From Prorocentrum cordatum (lineage: Eukaryota; Sar; Dinophyceae; Prorocentrales; Prorocentraceae): 64,000 nt of DNA. Position 1 is the first letter of the stretch; the number at the start of each line of letters is the position of its first letter. Under the pieces are notes generated by a model. That model was not told the origin of the DNA, ran no database searches, and saw nothing but the letters and a program-made list of their open reading frames with translations. Shown here in pieces: positions 10,615-22,640 of the stretch. The translations under genes were made by a program, and so were the position numbers. Location: the NCBI GenBank assembly GCA_963575745.1, contig CAUYUJ010016886.1:64001-128000 (forward strand), read 5' to 3'.

Positions 10615-12105
10615 GGCAGTCGCAGTGGCAACAGCAGTCGCAGTCACAGCCTCAGCCTCAGCCTGCCTCAGCCTCAGCCTCAGCCTGCCTCAGCCTCAGC
10701 CTGCCTCAGCCTCGCCCTCAGCCTGCTTCAGCCTCAACATCAGTCTGCCTTCAGCCTCGGCCTCAGCCTGCCTCAGCCTCACCCTCAGCCTGCATCAGCC
10801 TCAGCCTGCCTCAGCCTCGCCCTCAGCCTGCTTCAGCCTCAACATCAGTCTGCCTTCAGCCTCGGCCTCAGCCTGCCTCAGCCTCACCCTGCATCAGCCT
10901 CAGCCTCAGCCTCAGCCTGCCTCAGCATCAGCCTGCCTCAGCCTCAGCCTCAGCCTGCCTCTGCCTCAGCCTCAGCCTGCTTCAGCCTCAGCCTCAGTCT
11001 GCCGTCGGCCTCGGCCTCAGCCTCAGCCTGCCTCACCCTCAGCCTGCATCAGCCTCAGCCTCAGCCACAGCCTGCCTCAGCATCAGCCTGCCTCAGCCTC
11101 AGCCTCAGCCTCAGCCTGCCTCAGCCTCAGCCTCAGCCTGCTTCAGCCTCAGCCTCAGTTTGCCTCAGCCTCGGCCTCAGCCTCAGCCTGCCTCAGCCTC
11201 AGCCTGCCTCAGCCTCAGCCTCAGCCTCAGCCTGCCTCAGCCTCAGCCTGCCTCAGCCTCAGCCTCAGCCTGCCTCAGCCTCAGCCTCAGCCTGCTTCAG
11301 CCTCAGCCTCAGTCTGCCTTCAGCCTCGGCCTCAGCCTCAGCCTGCCTCAGCCTCAGCCTGCATCAGCCTCAGCCTCAGCCTCAGCCTGCCTCAGCATCA
11401 GCCTGCCTCAGCCTCAGCCTCAGCCTCAGCCTCAGCCTGCTTCAGCCTCAGCCTCAGTCTGCCTTCAGCCTCGGCCTCAGCCTCAGCCTGCCTCAGCCTC
11501 AGCCTGCATCAGCCTCAGCCTCAGCCTCAGCCTGCCTCAGCATCAGCCTCAGCCTCAGCCTCAGCCTCAGCCTCAGCCTCAGCCTGCCTCAGCCTCAGCC
11601 TCAGCCTGCTTCAGCCTCAGCCTCAGTCTGCCTTCAGCCTCGGCCTCAGCCTCAGCCTCAGCCTCAGCCTCAGCCTCAGCCTCAGCCTCAGCCTCAGCCT
11701 CAGCCTGCCTCAGCCTCAGCCTGCCTCAGCCTCAGCCTCAGCCTCAGCCTCAGCCTCAGCCTCAGCCTGCTTCAGCCTCAGCCTTCAGCCTCGGCCTCAG
11801 CCTCAGCCTGCCTCAGCCTCAGCCTGCATCAGCCTCAGCCTCAGCCTCAGCCTGCCTCAGCATCAGCCTCAGCCTCAGCCTCAGCCTCAGCCTCAGCCCT
11901 CAGCCTCAGCCTGCCTTCAGCCTCAGCCTCAGCCTGCCTCAGCCTCAGCCTCAGCCTCAGCCTCAGCCTCAGCCTCAGCCTCAGCCTCAGCCTCAGCCTC
12001 AGCCTGCCTCAGCCTCAGCCTCAGCCTCAGCCTCAGCCTCAGCCTGCCTCAGCTTCAGTCTGCCTCAGCCTCAGCCTGCCTCAGCCTCAGCATCAGCCTG
12101 CCTCA
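10615..12105. repeat. 1.5-kb (CAGCCT)n hexanucleotide array
   Basis: CAGCCT/CTCAGC units broken by GCCTGCCTCAGC and CTTCAGCCTCGGC variants, with higher-order blocks of about 100-190 bp. Being a multiple of three, it leaves frames open (QPQPASAS, SLSLSL) for hundreds of residues. I treat these as non-genic. Confidence 0.95.
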
Positions 12106-12106
12106 G

Positions 12107-12452
12107 CATTCAAAGTGTGGCCCGGGAATGGAGTTCTGGGAACTCGAAGAACACGAAATGGCCTACAGTTGGCTCCGGGCATTCAAAATCATGCCCAGGA
12201 ATGGAGTTCTGGGAACTCGAAGACCACGAAGTGGCCTACAGTTGGCTCCGGGCATTCAAAATCATGCCCAGGAATGGAGTTCTGGGAACTCGAAGACCAC
12301 GAAGTGGCCTACAGTTGGCTCCGGGCATCCAAAATGTGGCCCGGGAATGGAGTTCTGGGAAGTCGAAGAGCACGAAGTGGCCTACAGTTGGCTCCGGGCA
12401 TTCAGAATGTGGCCCGGGAATGGAGTTCTGGGAAATCGAAAAGCACGAAGTG
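12107..12452. repeat. 73-bp tandem repeat, about 4.7 copies
   Basis: The core GGAATGGAGTTCTGGGAA recurs every 73 bp (12125, 12198, 12271 and on), followed by CGAAGTGGCCTACAGTTGG. 12452-12700 holds nothing recognisable. Confidence 0.9.
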
Positions 12453-12704
12453 TGTGACTGTATGCGAAAAACGATCCCCCCCGGCAAACCCCAACGGCCC
12501 CCCAACGGCTCCCCAACGGCTGCCCAGACCCCCCTGTGGAGTAATGTGCTGCTCTCTTTTTATACCACTAGAAACCTATCAGTCTTCGCTGTTAGGTAAT
12601 GATTCCCCATATGTTCCCATATTTTCTGTTTGTTTGGTCTCCCCCGCCCACTTCCCATGGTTTCCCGCATTCTCTGGGGGAGCGACGATTCATTGCGCCT
12701 GTGT

Positions 12705-13100
12705 GTTTCTTCCCCTCCTCCTCCTCCTCCTTGTCCTCCTCCTCCTCCTCCTCCTCGTCCTCCTCCTCCTCCCACCCCCATTCTTCTTCCTCCGCCTCCT
12801 CCTGGGAGCATCGCTCGTCGATGACAATACCTCCTCCTCCTCCTTCTCCTTGTCCTCCTCCTCCTCCTCCTCCTTCTCCTCCTCCTCCTCCTCCTCCTCC
12901 TCCTCCTCCCACCCCTATTCATTGCGCCTGTGTGTTTCTTCCCCTCCTCCTCCTCCTCCTTGTCCTCCTCCTCCTCCTCCTCCTCCCACCCCTATTCTTC
13001 TTCCTCCGCCGCCTCCTCCTCCTCCTCCTCCTCCTCCTCCTCCTCCTCCCTCCTCCCTCCTCCTTCCTCCCTCCTCCCTCCTCCCTCCTCCCGCCTCCCT
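12705..13100. repeat. (TCC)n microsatellite with internal duplication
   Basis: Imperfect TCC runs. A segment starting CATTGCGCCTGTGTGTTTC occurs at about 12692 and again at about 12918, so the array expanded as blocks of about 228 bp. Confidence 0.9.
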
Positions 13101-13307
13101 GCCAACACGTGCTGATGATACCGTCGCAAAGATAAGGGGGACGCACAGGGACATACTAGTACTAGATGTCCTCCTTGGAGGCGCGCGTCCGACCCGAACG
13201 TATAGTATACCCATCTTGTAGTATATCGTTTCCCGAGCGGGGCGGGCTGAAAGCGCCCGCCACGACACATATACGACGCACATATAGTATAAGTATGTTG
13301 GGGCGAC

Positions 13308-13484
13308 GTGGAATAAGCCATTGATGCCCTGCTCCATGCCAGAACCACCGAAATCTGTCGATGCTTGGGCCAAGAGCGTACTGGAGCTTAACCTCTGAAC
13401 GCCCTTGACCAACATACCTGGATCATCAACGTCAGGCCGCCCCACCCAATCTGTGTCAGGAAAGTGCCACTCGATGCTATCCCC
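13308..13484 (-). CDS. Candidate exon, unknown protein
   Basis: 59 open codons between a GTGAG acceptor and a CAC|GTCGCC donor, both phase 0. The peptide GDSIEWHFPDTDWVGRPD...GMEQGINGLFH has ordinary protein composition amid triplet arrays. No family recognised; splice partners not identified. Confidence 0.3.
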
Positions 13485-13536
13485 CTCACGCGAAGGTGAC
13501 GGCAAAAGCCAACCCGTTGCGGTAGCTGGATCCCGC

Positions 13537-13621
13537 CACAATGGAAGAGGAGGACGAGGAGGAGGAGGAATAGGAGGAGGAGGAGGAGGAGGAGGAGGAG
13601 GAGGAGGAGGAGGAGGGAGGA

Positions 13622-13652
<31 letters not shown>

Positions 13653-13712
13653 GAGGAGGAGGAGGAGAAGAGGAGGAAGAGGAGGAGGAGGCGGAGAAGG
13701 AGAGGGAGGCAC
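13537..13712. repeat. (GGA)n microsatellite, opposite strand sense to 12705-13100
   Basis: Long GGA/GAG run. With the TCC array at 12705-13100 it forms an inverted pair about 440 bp apart. Confidence 0.95.
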
Positions 13713-14334
13713 ATTTTACTCGACAAGAAAGTCCAATGCCATTGTGCTGGATGGCGACTTGTCGTAAGCATGCAAGATGCCAGTTCTATGGTCCGTCACG
13801 CAGGCCTTGGTTGCGCGCCTCCGCGCATCAAGCGATGCTGGGCACTCAAGTTGTGCCTTCGCTGTCACACTTCAATATCACGCACGCGCCGATCCATTCA
13901 CCCACGAGAATAGTGCACGCACCCGCGCGCCTCTGGAGCGCAAGATGCAACCAATCGGATGAAACCCATTGGTCGCAGAAAAACCGTTTGAGAGGCACTC
14001 ACGGGTAGAAAGAAGGAGAGACTACAATGTGCCTCGACCCGTCAGTCAGGAGGGTTACCAAGCTCGCTATAGACTTTAAGGGTACCTAAACCATCTTTGA
14101 GGATTAAGCGGCCGTCGGAGAAATACTGGCGCATGCGAACTTGCAGGAGAGCCCGAATCCAGTATCTGGCCAAGAGCAGGACCCATCCTCAAAGTCGGAG
14201 GCATGGCAGAAAGCTATCCACCAGTGGCTGGCGCTAAAGGAAAAATGCCCGTAGTCACCTTTCGCTTGCCAACGGTCGTGAAGGAACCGGTCCCTGTGAT
14301 CCCTGTGATAGGTTTCGGCCGTACCTCGGGAAGT

Positions 14335-14460
14335 ACATCCTTGGGCACCTTCTTGGGTACCTCCTTGGGTGCCTCCTCGGGTACCTCCTACGGTACCTCA
14401 CAGGGTACCTCCTTGGGTACCTCCTCGGGTACCTCCTCGGGGGCCTCCTTGCATACCTGC
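14335..14460. repeat. 12-bp minisatellite (GGGTACCTCCTT)
   Basis: About ten units of GGGTACCTCCTT or GGGTACCTCCTC. The minus strand reads EVPE/EVPK repeats, broken by one TAG, then continues open as RPKPITGITGTGSF. It could be the end of a minus-strand exon, but this is not established. 13740-14330 otherwise shows no clear gene. Confidence 0.8.
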
Positions 14461-14856
14461 AGGCTGGGCAAGCGCGGCGGCACTGCGTTCCCCCCAAGGC
14501 CCTGCCCTAGCACTGGGCAAGCCCCGCACCCCCCCACCCTCGAGCGGCCTGCCGAAGGCGGGACAGCTTCCAAACTGCACTGTGGCCGTGCGATGGTTCT
14601 TGCAAGCCCATGCTAGCGACGAAGTTTTGGGTCGGTTTCGGACCAGGGATACCTCGATATAAGTTTTGCGGATGTGCGCCCTAGACTTGCCACCGACCCC
14701 GATTCCTCTGTCTCGCGCGTTGGCTACGCCGGGTGCTGTCTGGGCCGAGCGCTGAACCCTCTGGGACAAGCGCCGACCCCCCTTGGGAAGGCCCCGTTTG
14801 AATTGAACTTTGGGCCGGTTTCGGCCCAGGGGTACTTCGCTGTACGTCTTGGGCAG

Positions 14857-15025
14857 TACACCCTGCGAAATGCTTAAGAAATCATGGGTTAAGAAATTCA
14901 TAGTCTCAGAACTTGAGCAGAAGCCCAGAATTTCCATCGAAATCTTAGGATGTACATGGAAACATCAAGAATCATCGAGACGCTGGCCGAAAACTTGGGT
15001 TTTCTCAACCATCGCCCAAGGTGCA
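14857..15025 (+). repeat. Dispersed repeat of about 170 bp, copy 1
   Basis: Shares TACACCCTGCGAAATGCTTA, TTAAGAAATTCATAGTCTCA and further blocks with 42556-42730 at roughly 85% identity by eye. No coding frame shared. Confidence 0.85.
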
Positions 15026-15461
15026 GCGAGGGCGGGCGAGCAGAGGGGGACCCCAGCGGCGAGAGGCGTGCGCAGGAGCGGTGCAAGATAGAACGCCGCG
15101 AAGGGAGAGGGGTATCGGGGGAAAACAAACCTACCTCGCTTTTGACCACCCTCGCTTCCAAGAGATACCAAACAATGCCAAATTGCGGCCTGTACTGGTC
15201 AGGACGCTTGACGAGGAGGCGCGTGGTATGGCTTGGTTTTGCCTGGAAGCGAAAGCGGGGGAGGTAATTCACGCTCTGAGGGTAGTCCGAACGCACTCCG
15301 CCGATCAGCCCTAAGGCCGGGGGGGAGGGGGGACGCGGCGCGCTGCCACTTTCACGTCCGAGCGGGCGGACGAATTGGGGCTGTCAAATCGGCCACGAGA
15401 CCGGGAGAAGGCGGCGTCGCAGCGTCGCTCCTATGCCGGAGCGAGGGGAGGAGTGGGGTAG

Positions 15462-15711
15462 CCCTGACTCCGGATCCGCCCTACTTTGGGCAAATTCGTA
15501 AATAGGGCTTGGAATTTCCGCCTTACTTTTCAAGCCCCGCTGATGCCAATTTCCGCCCTACTTTTCTGCTGCTGTTTCTGGGGATTTCCGCCCTATTTTT
15601 ATATTGGGTGCAGCAATTTCCGCCCTACTTTTTCGGCCTCTCATAGGTGGATTTCCGACGCAGTTTTGAGTTGGAAAAAAAAGCCGAAGTAGGGCGGATC
15701 TGGAGTCAGGG
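15462..15711. mobile_element. Foldback (MITE-like) element, 250 bp
   Basis: The left end CCCTGACTCCGGATCCGCCC is the reverse complement, with one mismatch, of the right end GGGCGGATCTGGAGTCAGGG; complementarity continues through CTACTTTGGGC/GCCGAAGTAG. Inside, ATTTCCGCCCTACTTTT recurs about every 45 bp (four or five times). No transposase; no convincing target duplication seen. Confidence 0.7.
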
Positions 15712-15779
15712 AGGGGGGGGGAGGAGGCGGAATGCTGCAGGCGGGAGTGCGCGGGAGGTGGGGCAGCAGGTGGGAAGAA

Positions 15780-15941
15780 TGCAGCCCTCTTGAGGGCCCT
15801 GCTGGCCTGTGGGACAACGCCCCTGGTGCGGGCGCCTCGGCGGCGCACCTCGGGGTGGTGATCCCACGAATGGGGGGTCTCTTAGGGCCAAGAGGGAACG
15901 GAACAGCCAGGAGGATGAGGATGAGGATGAGGATGAGGATG

Positions 15942-15996
<55 letters not shown>

Positions 15997-16275
15997 GGAG
16001 GAGGAGGAGGAGGAGGAGGAGGAGAGGAGGAGGAGGAGGAGGAGCGCCCCTGACATGTGGGGCAGCGCCCCTGGTCCAGGCGCCTCCGCGGCGCACCTTC
16101 TCAAGACAATGAGGGCCCTCGACAGACTGGGGCGGGGGGCCCCGAATGGGGGGTCTCTTAAGGCCAAGAGGGAACAGCCAGGAGGAGGAGGAGGAGGAGG
16201 AGGAGGAGGAGGAGGAGGAGGAGGAGGAGGAGGAGGAGGAGGAGGAGGAGGAGGAGGAGGAGGAGGAGCCCCCCC
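15780..16275. repeat. Duplicated segment with (GAT)n, (GAG)n and (GGA)n arrays
   Basis: GCGCCCCTGG, GGCGGCGCACC and AATGGGGGGTCTCTTA occur at about 15800-15915 and again at about 16065-16180. Each copy runs into a purine triplet array: GAT at 15915-15983, GAG at 15984-16050 and GGA at 16178-16268. Confidence 0.85.
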
Positions 16276-16319
16276 CCTTCCGGGCAGCCCGGCGCCTCCC
16301 TGGCGCAATCCGCTGCGTC

Positions 16320-16745
16320 CATGACGTCCCAGAAGGCTTCCCAGACGGCCCACATGGCCCGAAATGCCTCCAAGACGGCCTCAGATGGCCCCACGATGCA
16401 GTTCAAGACGGCTCAGGAGGCTGCCAAGATAACCCCTATAGATAGCATAGGAGATCTCCAAGACGGCCAGGACGGCCTCAACACAGTCCAGCGGGGCCCC
16501 TGGACAGCCGAGGACGGACTCGGAGGGCCTCGAGCCTCCCAGTGCCTCCGGAGGGACCCAGGACGGCCTAAGGTGATCCGTGGACGGTCCACGACGGCCA
16601 CAACAGACCACCCAGACGGCCACGAAGGACCCAAGACGCTCCGAGACGGCCCAACAGGGCCCCAGGATGACAAAAGAGGGCCCCAAGGGACCCCCAGGAC
16701 TGTCCCACCCAGGCCAGCCCCAAGACGGCCCAAATGAGGTCCATG
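16320..16745. repeat. Degenerate CCAAGACGGCC decamer field
   Basis: Loosely repeated CAAGACGGCC/GAGGGCCCC units of about 10-12 bp. The same kind of sequence recurs at 3660-4470, 20340-20520, 40915-41130 and, inverted, at 47790-48240. Confidence 0.7.
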
Positions 16746-16809
16746 AGGGCTCCACGAGAAGCGAAGACGAAACGTGTCACATGTGACGGCTCACCTCTCT
16801 GTTTCATCA

Positions 16810-17380
16810 TCCGCCTCATGATCATCACCACCATCATCACCACCTCCCTAGTCCACCTAACCATCATCAGCATCAGCATCAGCATCAGTATCAGCATCAG
16901 TCTCAGCATCATCATCAGCAGCATCATCAGCATCATCATCATAATCAGCAAATCATAACCAGCATCGTCATGTTTATCAGCCCCTTGTCCACCACAATCA
17001 TCCTCATCTCCTCATCCGAATCCTCGCATCCTCGCATCATCCTCTCCCTCATCCTATCACCATCTCGTCCTCATCTGCCTCCTCCTCCTCCTCCTCTTCA
17101 TCCTCCGCCTCCTCCTCCTCCTCATCATCATCATCAGCATCATCGGCACCATCACTATCACCATCATTACCATCATGATGATCATGAACATGATCATGGC
17201 CATCAGCATGGCAATCATCATCAGCAACATCATCAACATCGACAACCTCATCATCACCATCAATACCATCACTGTCAGCATCAGCATCATCATCATCACC
17301 ATCCTCGTTCTCGTCCTCGCTTCTGTCGCCGTAATCGTCATCGTCATCGCCATCGTCATCGTCATCGGCATTATCATCAT

Positions 17381-17411
<31 letters not shown>

Positions 17412-17432
17412 ATCATCATCATCATCATTATC
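16810..17432. repeat. CAT/ATC triplet array
   Basis: Long imperfect (CAT)n with TCC and CAGCAT patches. Frames read His, Ile/Ser or Asp/Met runs; no gene inferred. Confidence 0.9.
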
Positions 17433-18283
17433 ATGGACGAGGGCCTCCTCGAGGGCAGGCTGGAGGACACGAAGGGCCTGCACAAACGCAAGTTCGGCCT
17501 GGACCTGGACGAGGACGAGAACCTCTGCGAGGACAAGCTGGCTGAGGACCTGAGGAGCACGCAAAAGCGCCAGCCTCGACCTGGTCGGGGACGAAGGTCT
17601 CTGCGAGGACGGCTTGAGGACCTGAAGGGTAGGCTCAAGCGAAAGCCCGGCCGGTACCTGGACGAGGACGAGGGCCTCTGCAAGGACAGGCTGGACGACA
17701 TGAAGGGCCTGCACAAGCGCGAGGTCGGTCTGGACCTGGACGAGGGCGAGAGCCTCTCCGAGGACAGGCTTAAAAACTTGAAGGGTATGCACAAGCGCAA
17801 GTTCGGCTTGGACCTGGACGAGGGCGAGGGCCTCCTCTGCGAGGGCAGGCTGGAGGACCCGAAGGGCCCGTACGTGCGGGTGTTCGGCCTGGACCTGGGC
17901 GCGGGCATCGGCCTCTGCGAGGACAGGCTGGACGACCTGAAGGGCCCGCGCACGCGCAAGCTCGGTCTGGACCTGGACGAGGACGAGAGCCTCTGCGAGG
18001 ACAGGCTGGAGGACCTGAAGGGCATGCGCAGGCGCAAATGCGGCCTGGATCTGGACGAGGAAGAGGGCCTCTGCGAGGGCACGCGGAAGGACAGGACCCG
18101 AAGGGCCCGTGCAAGCGCGACTTCGACCTGGACCTGGACGAGGACGAGGGCCTCTGCTTCCTGTCTGCGGGCGAGCTCCTGGCGGCGGGGGCCGCCTCCA
18201 TGATAGGCCTCGCAGCGGCCAGCATCCTCCCGGGGGCCCCAGTCGAGGCCCCTCAGGCCTTAGACGACCCTGAGCGCGCCTGA
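17433..18283 (+). pseudogene. 78-bp minisatellite readable as a 26-residue repeat protein, frameshifted
   Basis: From ATG 17433 the plus frame reads nine units of about 26 residues, of the type RLEDLKGMHKRKFGLDLDE followed by DEGLCED. Unit 2 is partly out of frame through two compensating indels. The last unit continues in another frame, where it ends FLSAGELLAAGAASMIGLAA...LDDPERA and TGA at 18281-18283. Conserved Leu, Asp and Arg positions and a hydrophobic tail suggest a protein origin. However, the minus strand is also open over most of the array, as expected for a GC-rich minisatellite. No family recognised. CAT arrays flank it on both sides. Confidence 0.35.
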
Positions 18284-18309
18284 TGTCTCTGGCAGCGCTT
18301 GCTGCGTAC

Positions 18310-19250
18310 CAGCCTAATCAATATCAACGGCAGCACCATCATCAACATCACCACCATTATCGTCATCAACATCATCATCAGCATCATCATCGGCATCGTC
18401 ATCGTCGTCATCGTGATCACGACCACCATCACCACACCATCACCATCACTTCCACAACCATCATCATCAGCATCATCATACACATCATCATAATCATCAT
18501 CAGCATCAGCATCGTCCTAATCGGTATCGTCATTGTCGTTGTCATCGTCATCATCATCATCATCATCATTTCCATCGCCACCATCATTAGCACTATCATT
18601 AGCATCATCATCACCAACATCATAATCAGTATCAGCATCAACATCAGCATCATCACACGCATCATAATCATCAGCATGGTCATCAGCATCAGCATCAGCA
18701 TCATGATCATGATCATCATCACCATCATCATCATCACCATCATCATCATCATCGTCGTCGTCACCATCGTCATCATCGTCATCATTGTTATCATCGTCAT
18801 CATCACTACCATCCTCATCCTCATCCTCATCCTTATCCTCATCCTAATCCTCATCCTCATTCTCATCCTCACCCTCCTCCTCATCCCCCGCCACATCCAC
18901 CTCAACCTCCTCCTCCCCATCCTCCTCCTCCTCCTCCTCCTCCTCGTCCTCATCCCTATCCTCATACTTATCCTCATCACCATCATCATCAACATCATCA
19001 TTATCATCAACATCATCATCACCTTGCGACCGTGCATGCCGAATGCAAGGTGGCTGTGCCGAGCTCTGCTCCCAGACCACTCCTATAGAGCCTGAGCATC
19101 GTCATCATCGTCACCATCAGCATCAGCATCGTCATCATATTTATCATCATCAACATCTTCATCGGTATCGTAATCATCATCACCATCGTCGTCAACCTCA
19201 TCCTCATCCTCATCCTCATCCTCATCCTCATCACCATCCAAGAAAACTGG
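18310..19250. repeat. CAT/ATC/TCATCC triplet array, 0.9 kb
   Basis: Nearly uninterrupted CAT, GTC and ATCC triplets, broken at 19025-19085 by a short unique stretch. A (GA)n run follows at 19338-19360. Confidence 0.95.
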
Positions 19251-19542
19251 GCTGGTACAGTGGCGGGACTTGCCGCACGCAGTTGGATTATCAGGGGCGA
19301 CGAGGGGGTAGCCGATGGAGGTTCCAGGAGGGAAAGAGTGATAGAGAGAGAGAGAGAGAGATCGAACGACAAGGGCCCGTGGCGAGCCCAACGGGGACGT
19401 GACGTGGAGCAGGCCGTCTCAAGACGCGGGGCTTGTCAGAAAACATCCGGCCTTTGAGAGGCCCTCTGCGGCTTCGGGGGAGGGCTTCTCAGAAGGCCAG
19501 GGGCCTTCTGAGCCGTCGGAGCACGCCCGCCCACCTCCGCCT

Positions 19543-19612
19543 TGCCTCCTCCTCCTCCTCCTCCTCCTCCTGCTCCTCCTCCTCCTCCTCCTCCTCCTTC
19601 TCCTCCTCCTGG
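19543..19612. repeat. (TCC)n microsatellite
   Basis: About 70 bp of TCC. 19430-19530 and 19613-20030 hold no recognisable gene. Confidence 0.95.
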
Positions 19613-20029
19613 GGGGGGGAGGTCCAGAGGGGCGGAGAGAAGAAACTCGCGGGGGCAACTCGAACGCGTTCTGCCCCTGCCGTGGCGTCTGAGCTGGTTA
19701 AAGAACCTTCGGCACGACCAGGGAGGTCGCTGACAACGAAGGCGATATCTGCAAGCAAAGAACCACGCGTACGCACGGACGCACAGGGCGCGCACGCGGA
19801 CAAGGAAGGGCGCGGGAGAGGGAATGCAGAAGCTGGGCGACGACGATCAAGACTACAGCGGGTTCGTGTCGTGACGCGACGACTTGCTCAATGTCGTGCC
19901 GTGTCGTGTCGCGGTTGCTGACACCGCGTGGATAGTTCAATCTTGAACGATCGCGGCTTCCCCATAGCGCACAAATCGTTGGACACGGGCCGATTCGGGG
20001 CCACTGGCGGCGTTCAACCTTGAATCCCA

Positions 20030-20880
20030 CCAGCACTCTGGGCGTCGGTGGTTGAGAGAGTTTCCTCTTCCAACCCCCTTCTTCCCCTTCGGGGAAGGGT
20101 TTACCCCTCCCCCTCCCCCCTCCCCTGGACCTGGGCGGGGGGTTCCGCGGGTCGTTGGGGCGTCCAAGATGGCCCAAGACGGCTCCCAGAGCGAAAAGGC
20201 GAGAAAACACAAAACATTGATTTTCCGTAGGTTTTGGAAGGAGTTTGGCCTCTTGGGGGGCCCAAGAGGCGACTCGAGGCACTCTAGAGGGGCAGCGCTA
20301 ATTGACAACCCCCCCTTCTTTGATAGATCTCGCCCAAGATGGCCCCAAAAGCGGCCCGAAGGCTCCCAAGAGCGCCCCAAGAGCGCCCCAAGAGAGCCCT
20401 AAGACGCCCCAGGAGGCGCCCACGAGGCCTCCAAGAGACTCCCAAGAGGGTCCCCGAGATACGCGAGAGGCCCCCGGGCCCGCCAAGAGGCCCCAGAGAC
20501 GGCCCAAGGGGCTCACAAGTTCGCCATTGTCCTCCTCCTCCTCCTCCCCTTTTTCTTCCTCCTCCTTCCTCCCCCTCCCTCTCCTCCTCCTCCTCCTCCT
20601 CCTCCTCCTCCTCCTGCTCCTCCTCCTCCTCCTCCTTTTCTTTCTCCTTCTCCTTTTCCTTCTCCTTCTCCTCCTCGTCCTCCTCGTCCTCGCCCTCATC
20701 CATCTCCTCTCCTCCCCCTCTTCCTCCTGCTCCTCCTCTTCCTCCTCCTACTCCGACGACGACGACGACTCCTACATCCTCCCCCTCTTGAGGCATATGG
20801 CGGCTTACCCGCCCTTTGTTCTTCTGCATGCCCCCCCGCTTCCCTCATCTCATTCCTGGACGGGCTGGTGGGGATACTTT
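20030..20880 (+). repeat. Composite dispersed repeat, copy 2
   Basis: Collinear with 3391-4830: the pyrimidine-rich lead with GGGTTCCGCGGG, the ACAAAACATTGATTTTCC unit, CGACTCGAGGCACTCTAGAG, the decamer field, a TCC array (20528-20730) and the GGCATATGGCGGCTTAC tail. It has one central unit where copy 1 has three. Confidence 0.85.
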
Positions 20881-20996
20881 TTTGGTTAGCGGCCCGCAAG
20901 GAAAAGTCCAAAGGGCGGTATGACCGAGGCTGGGGCACAGCGCAAGATAATTAGCGCGAGAACGCGCGGAATGCACCTGCAAAACAAATTAGGAAG

Positions 20997-21190
20997 AGAG
21001 GCGGCCACAATTGGGCAACCAACGAACACAGGCCGGACCCGCAGGTGGAAGCCGGACCGGTAACCTGCCAGAAGAGAACACGCAGACTGGGCGGATGCCA
21101 GCGGAAGAGAGGCGGCCACAGGTGGGCAACCACAGAACACAGGCCAGACCCGCAGGTGGAGTACCGACCGGCATCCAGAAGAAAGAGAGC
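20997..21190. repeat. Tandem duplication of about 115 bp
   Basis: GAGGCGGCCACA.TTGGGCAACC followed by GACCCGCAGGTGGA occurs twice, starting about 20999 and 21113. The rest of 21190-22075 shows no gene; a CT run lies at 21620-21650. Confidence 0.8.
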
Positions 21191-22077
21191 GGAGCCAGGC
21201 GCGAGCGAAACAAACGGCCCGCGACCTAACAATCGCGAGCGAAGACGACAGGGCAGAAACAGAACGCCGCCGCGTCGACACGTCACGAACCTACTGTACG
21301 ACTGCTAGTGGTGACGAGAGCGAGGAAAAACAAGCGAGGCTTCAGGAGGAGGATCATGGCGAAGCACCAGGATTAATGCTGAACGATACAGTGTGGCGTG
21401 ACGAGCTGTGCGCGCGCAAGCAAGCAAATGCAGCGAAGCGGCAGGCCTGCGAGCTGCGCCCCCAGCGGTCATGTTGCCGAAGGCCACGAGATTGCCAGGT
21501 GGGCGGCCCCTGGAGCAAACTGCTCTTTAGCACTCGTTTGTATACGATTGCTGTGCGCTTGCAGCGAATGGCAGACGCCGAAAATGCATTGCTCCATGCA
21601 CAACTGTGGTCCTCTTTCACTCTCTCTCTCTCTCTCGCTTTCTCTCTCCCTTCCTCAAAATATCTTTTGCTCGTGGCTCGGCTGCCGCGCATCCAGCCCG
21701 AGGGAGAGCTCTGGACCTACTGCACATGGGCAGCCGGAAGGCATTTGCCTCCCATCGCCGGTCGCCATTTTCGTTCCCACTTACTGTGTGGGGATGTCGC
21801 CGGGATCATGCAAGCAGCGTGCGGCCCGGGCTCCTGGCCAGACACCGGTCAAATGCCAATAAGGAGGCTGGGGATTGAAGGCACCAGCGACGGGATAACC
21901 ATCGGGACAACCGTCTCCATCCATCGAACATTCTCTCCACTGGTCTCCCTATCGGTCGGCCTCACCATCTACATGTCGCCCCCTATCGATCTCACTGTAT
22001 ACGATCCAGGGCCGAGGGCGCACAGCCCCCCCACCCAGGCGGGATGAGTCCCAGGGTTCACAGGCCCGCTCCCCCCC

Positions 22078-22120
<43 letters not shown>
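22078..22120. repeat. (ACG)n microsatellite
   Basis: About 40 bp of ACG/CGA triplets. Confidence 0.95.
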
Positions 22121-22239
22121 AAGGCGACGACGACCACACCACGCCCACAGGGCCACGACCACAGGGGGGCGAGCATCCAATCCAGCGGAAGGGAGGGCCC
22201 GATCCCATTAGCATTGGAGTGGGGGGGGGGCCAGAGCCC

Positions 22240-22640
22240 TGCATCAGAAATCCGACCGATCTCATTATCGATCAAACCATTGATGTCATTTTTTATCGAT
22301 ATCACAGTCTACGTCGGTATGTAGGTATATGCATACATCAATGCCGCTACTTATATTTAGATGTGTATTAAAAACTAAGGTATCCTTAGATGTACATGTA
22401 TATATTTATTAGCCTCTTTAATTATTTTGTTTGATATTATTATATATACATCGATCTTGCGATTTATCTATCGATCTCAAGATCTAGCAGCCTCCATCCA
22501 TCGAGCAACCTTTATCGGTCTGAAACCTATCGGCCTCATCATCTCTCGATCTCACTATCTATCGGGCCCACAATATATCTATCATTCACTTGGTATCACT
22601 ATATATCGGTATGTTTATCTGTGTATCGATCTGACAATGT
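22240..22640. repeat. AT-rich field of degenerate ATCGATCTCACTA units
   Basis: TATCGATC, TATCGGCCTCA and CTCACTATCTATCG recur at about 20-30-bp spacing. No gene. 22640-22950 has an open minus frame (about 100 residues) of ordinary composition, but no splice or start evidence. Confidence 0.5.

Noticed and set aside
12107-12452. Possible link between the 73-bp repeats at 12.1 kb and 59.1 kb
   Set aside because: Same length but no shared sequence.
10598-12457. 619-residue open frame of Gln/Pro/Ala/Ser or Ser/Leu repeats
   Set aside because: It is a (CAGCCT)n array; any period divisible by three leaves frames open. No unique coding sequence and no start context.
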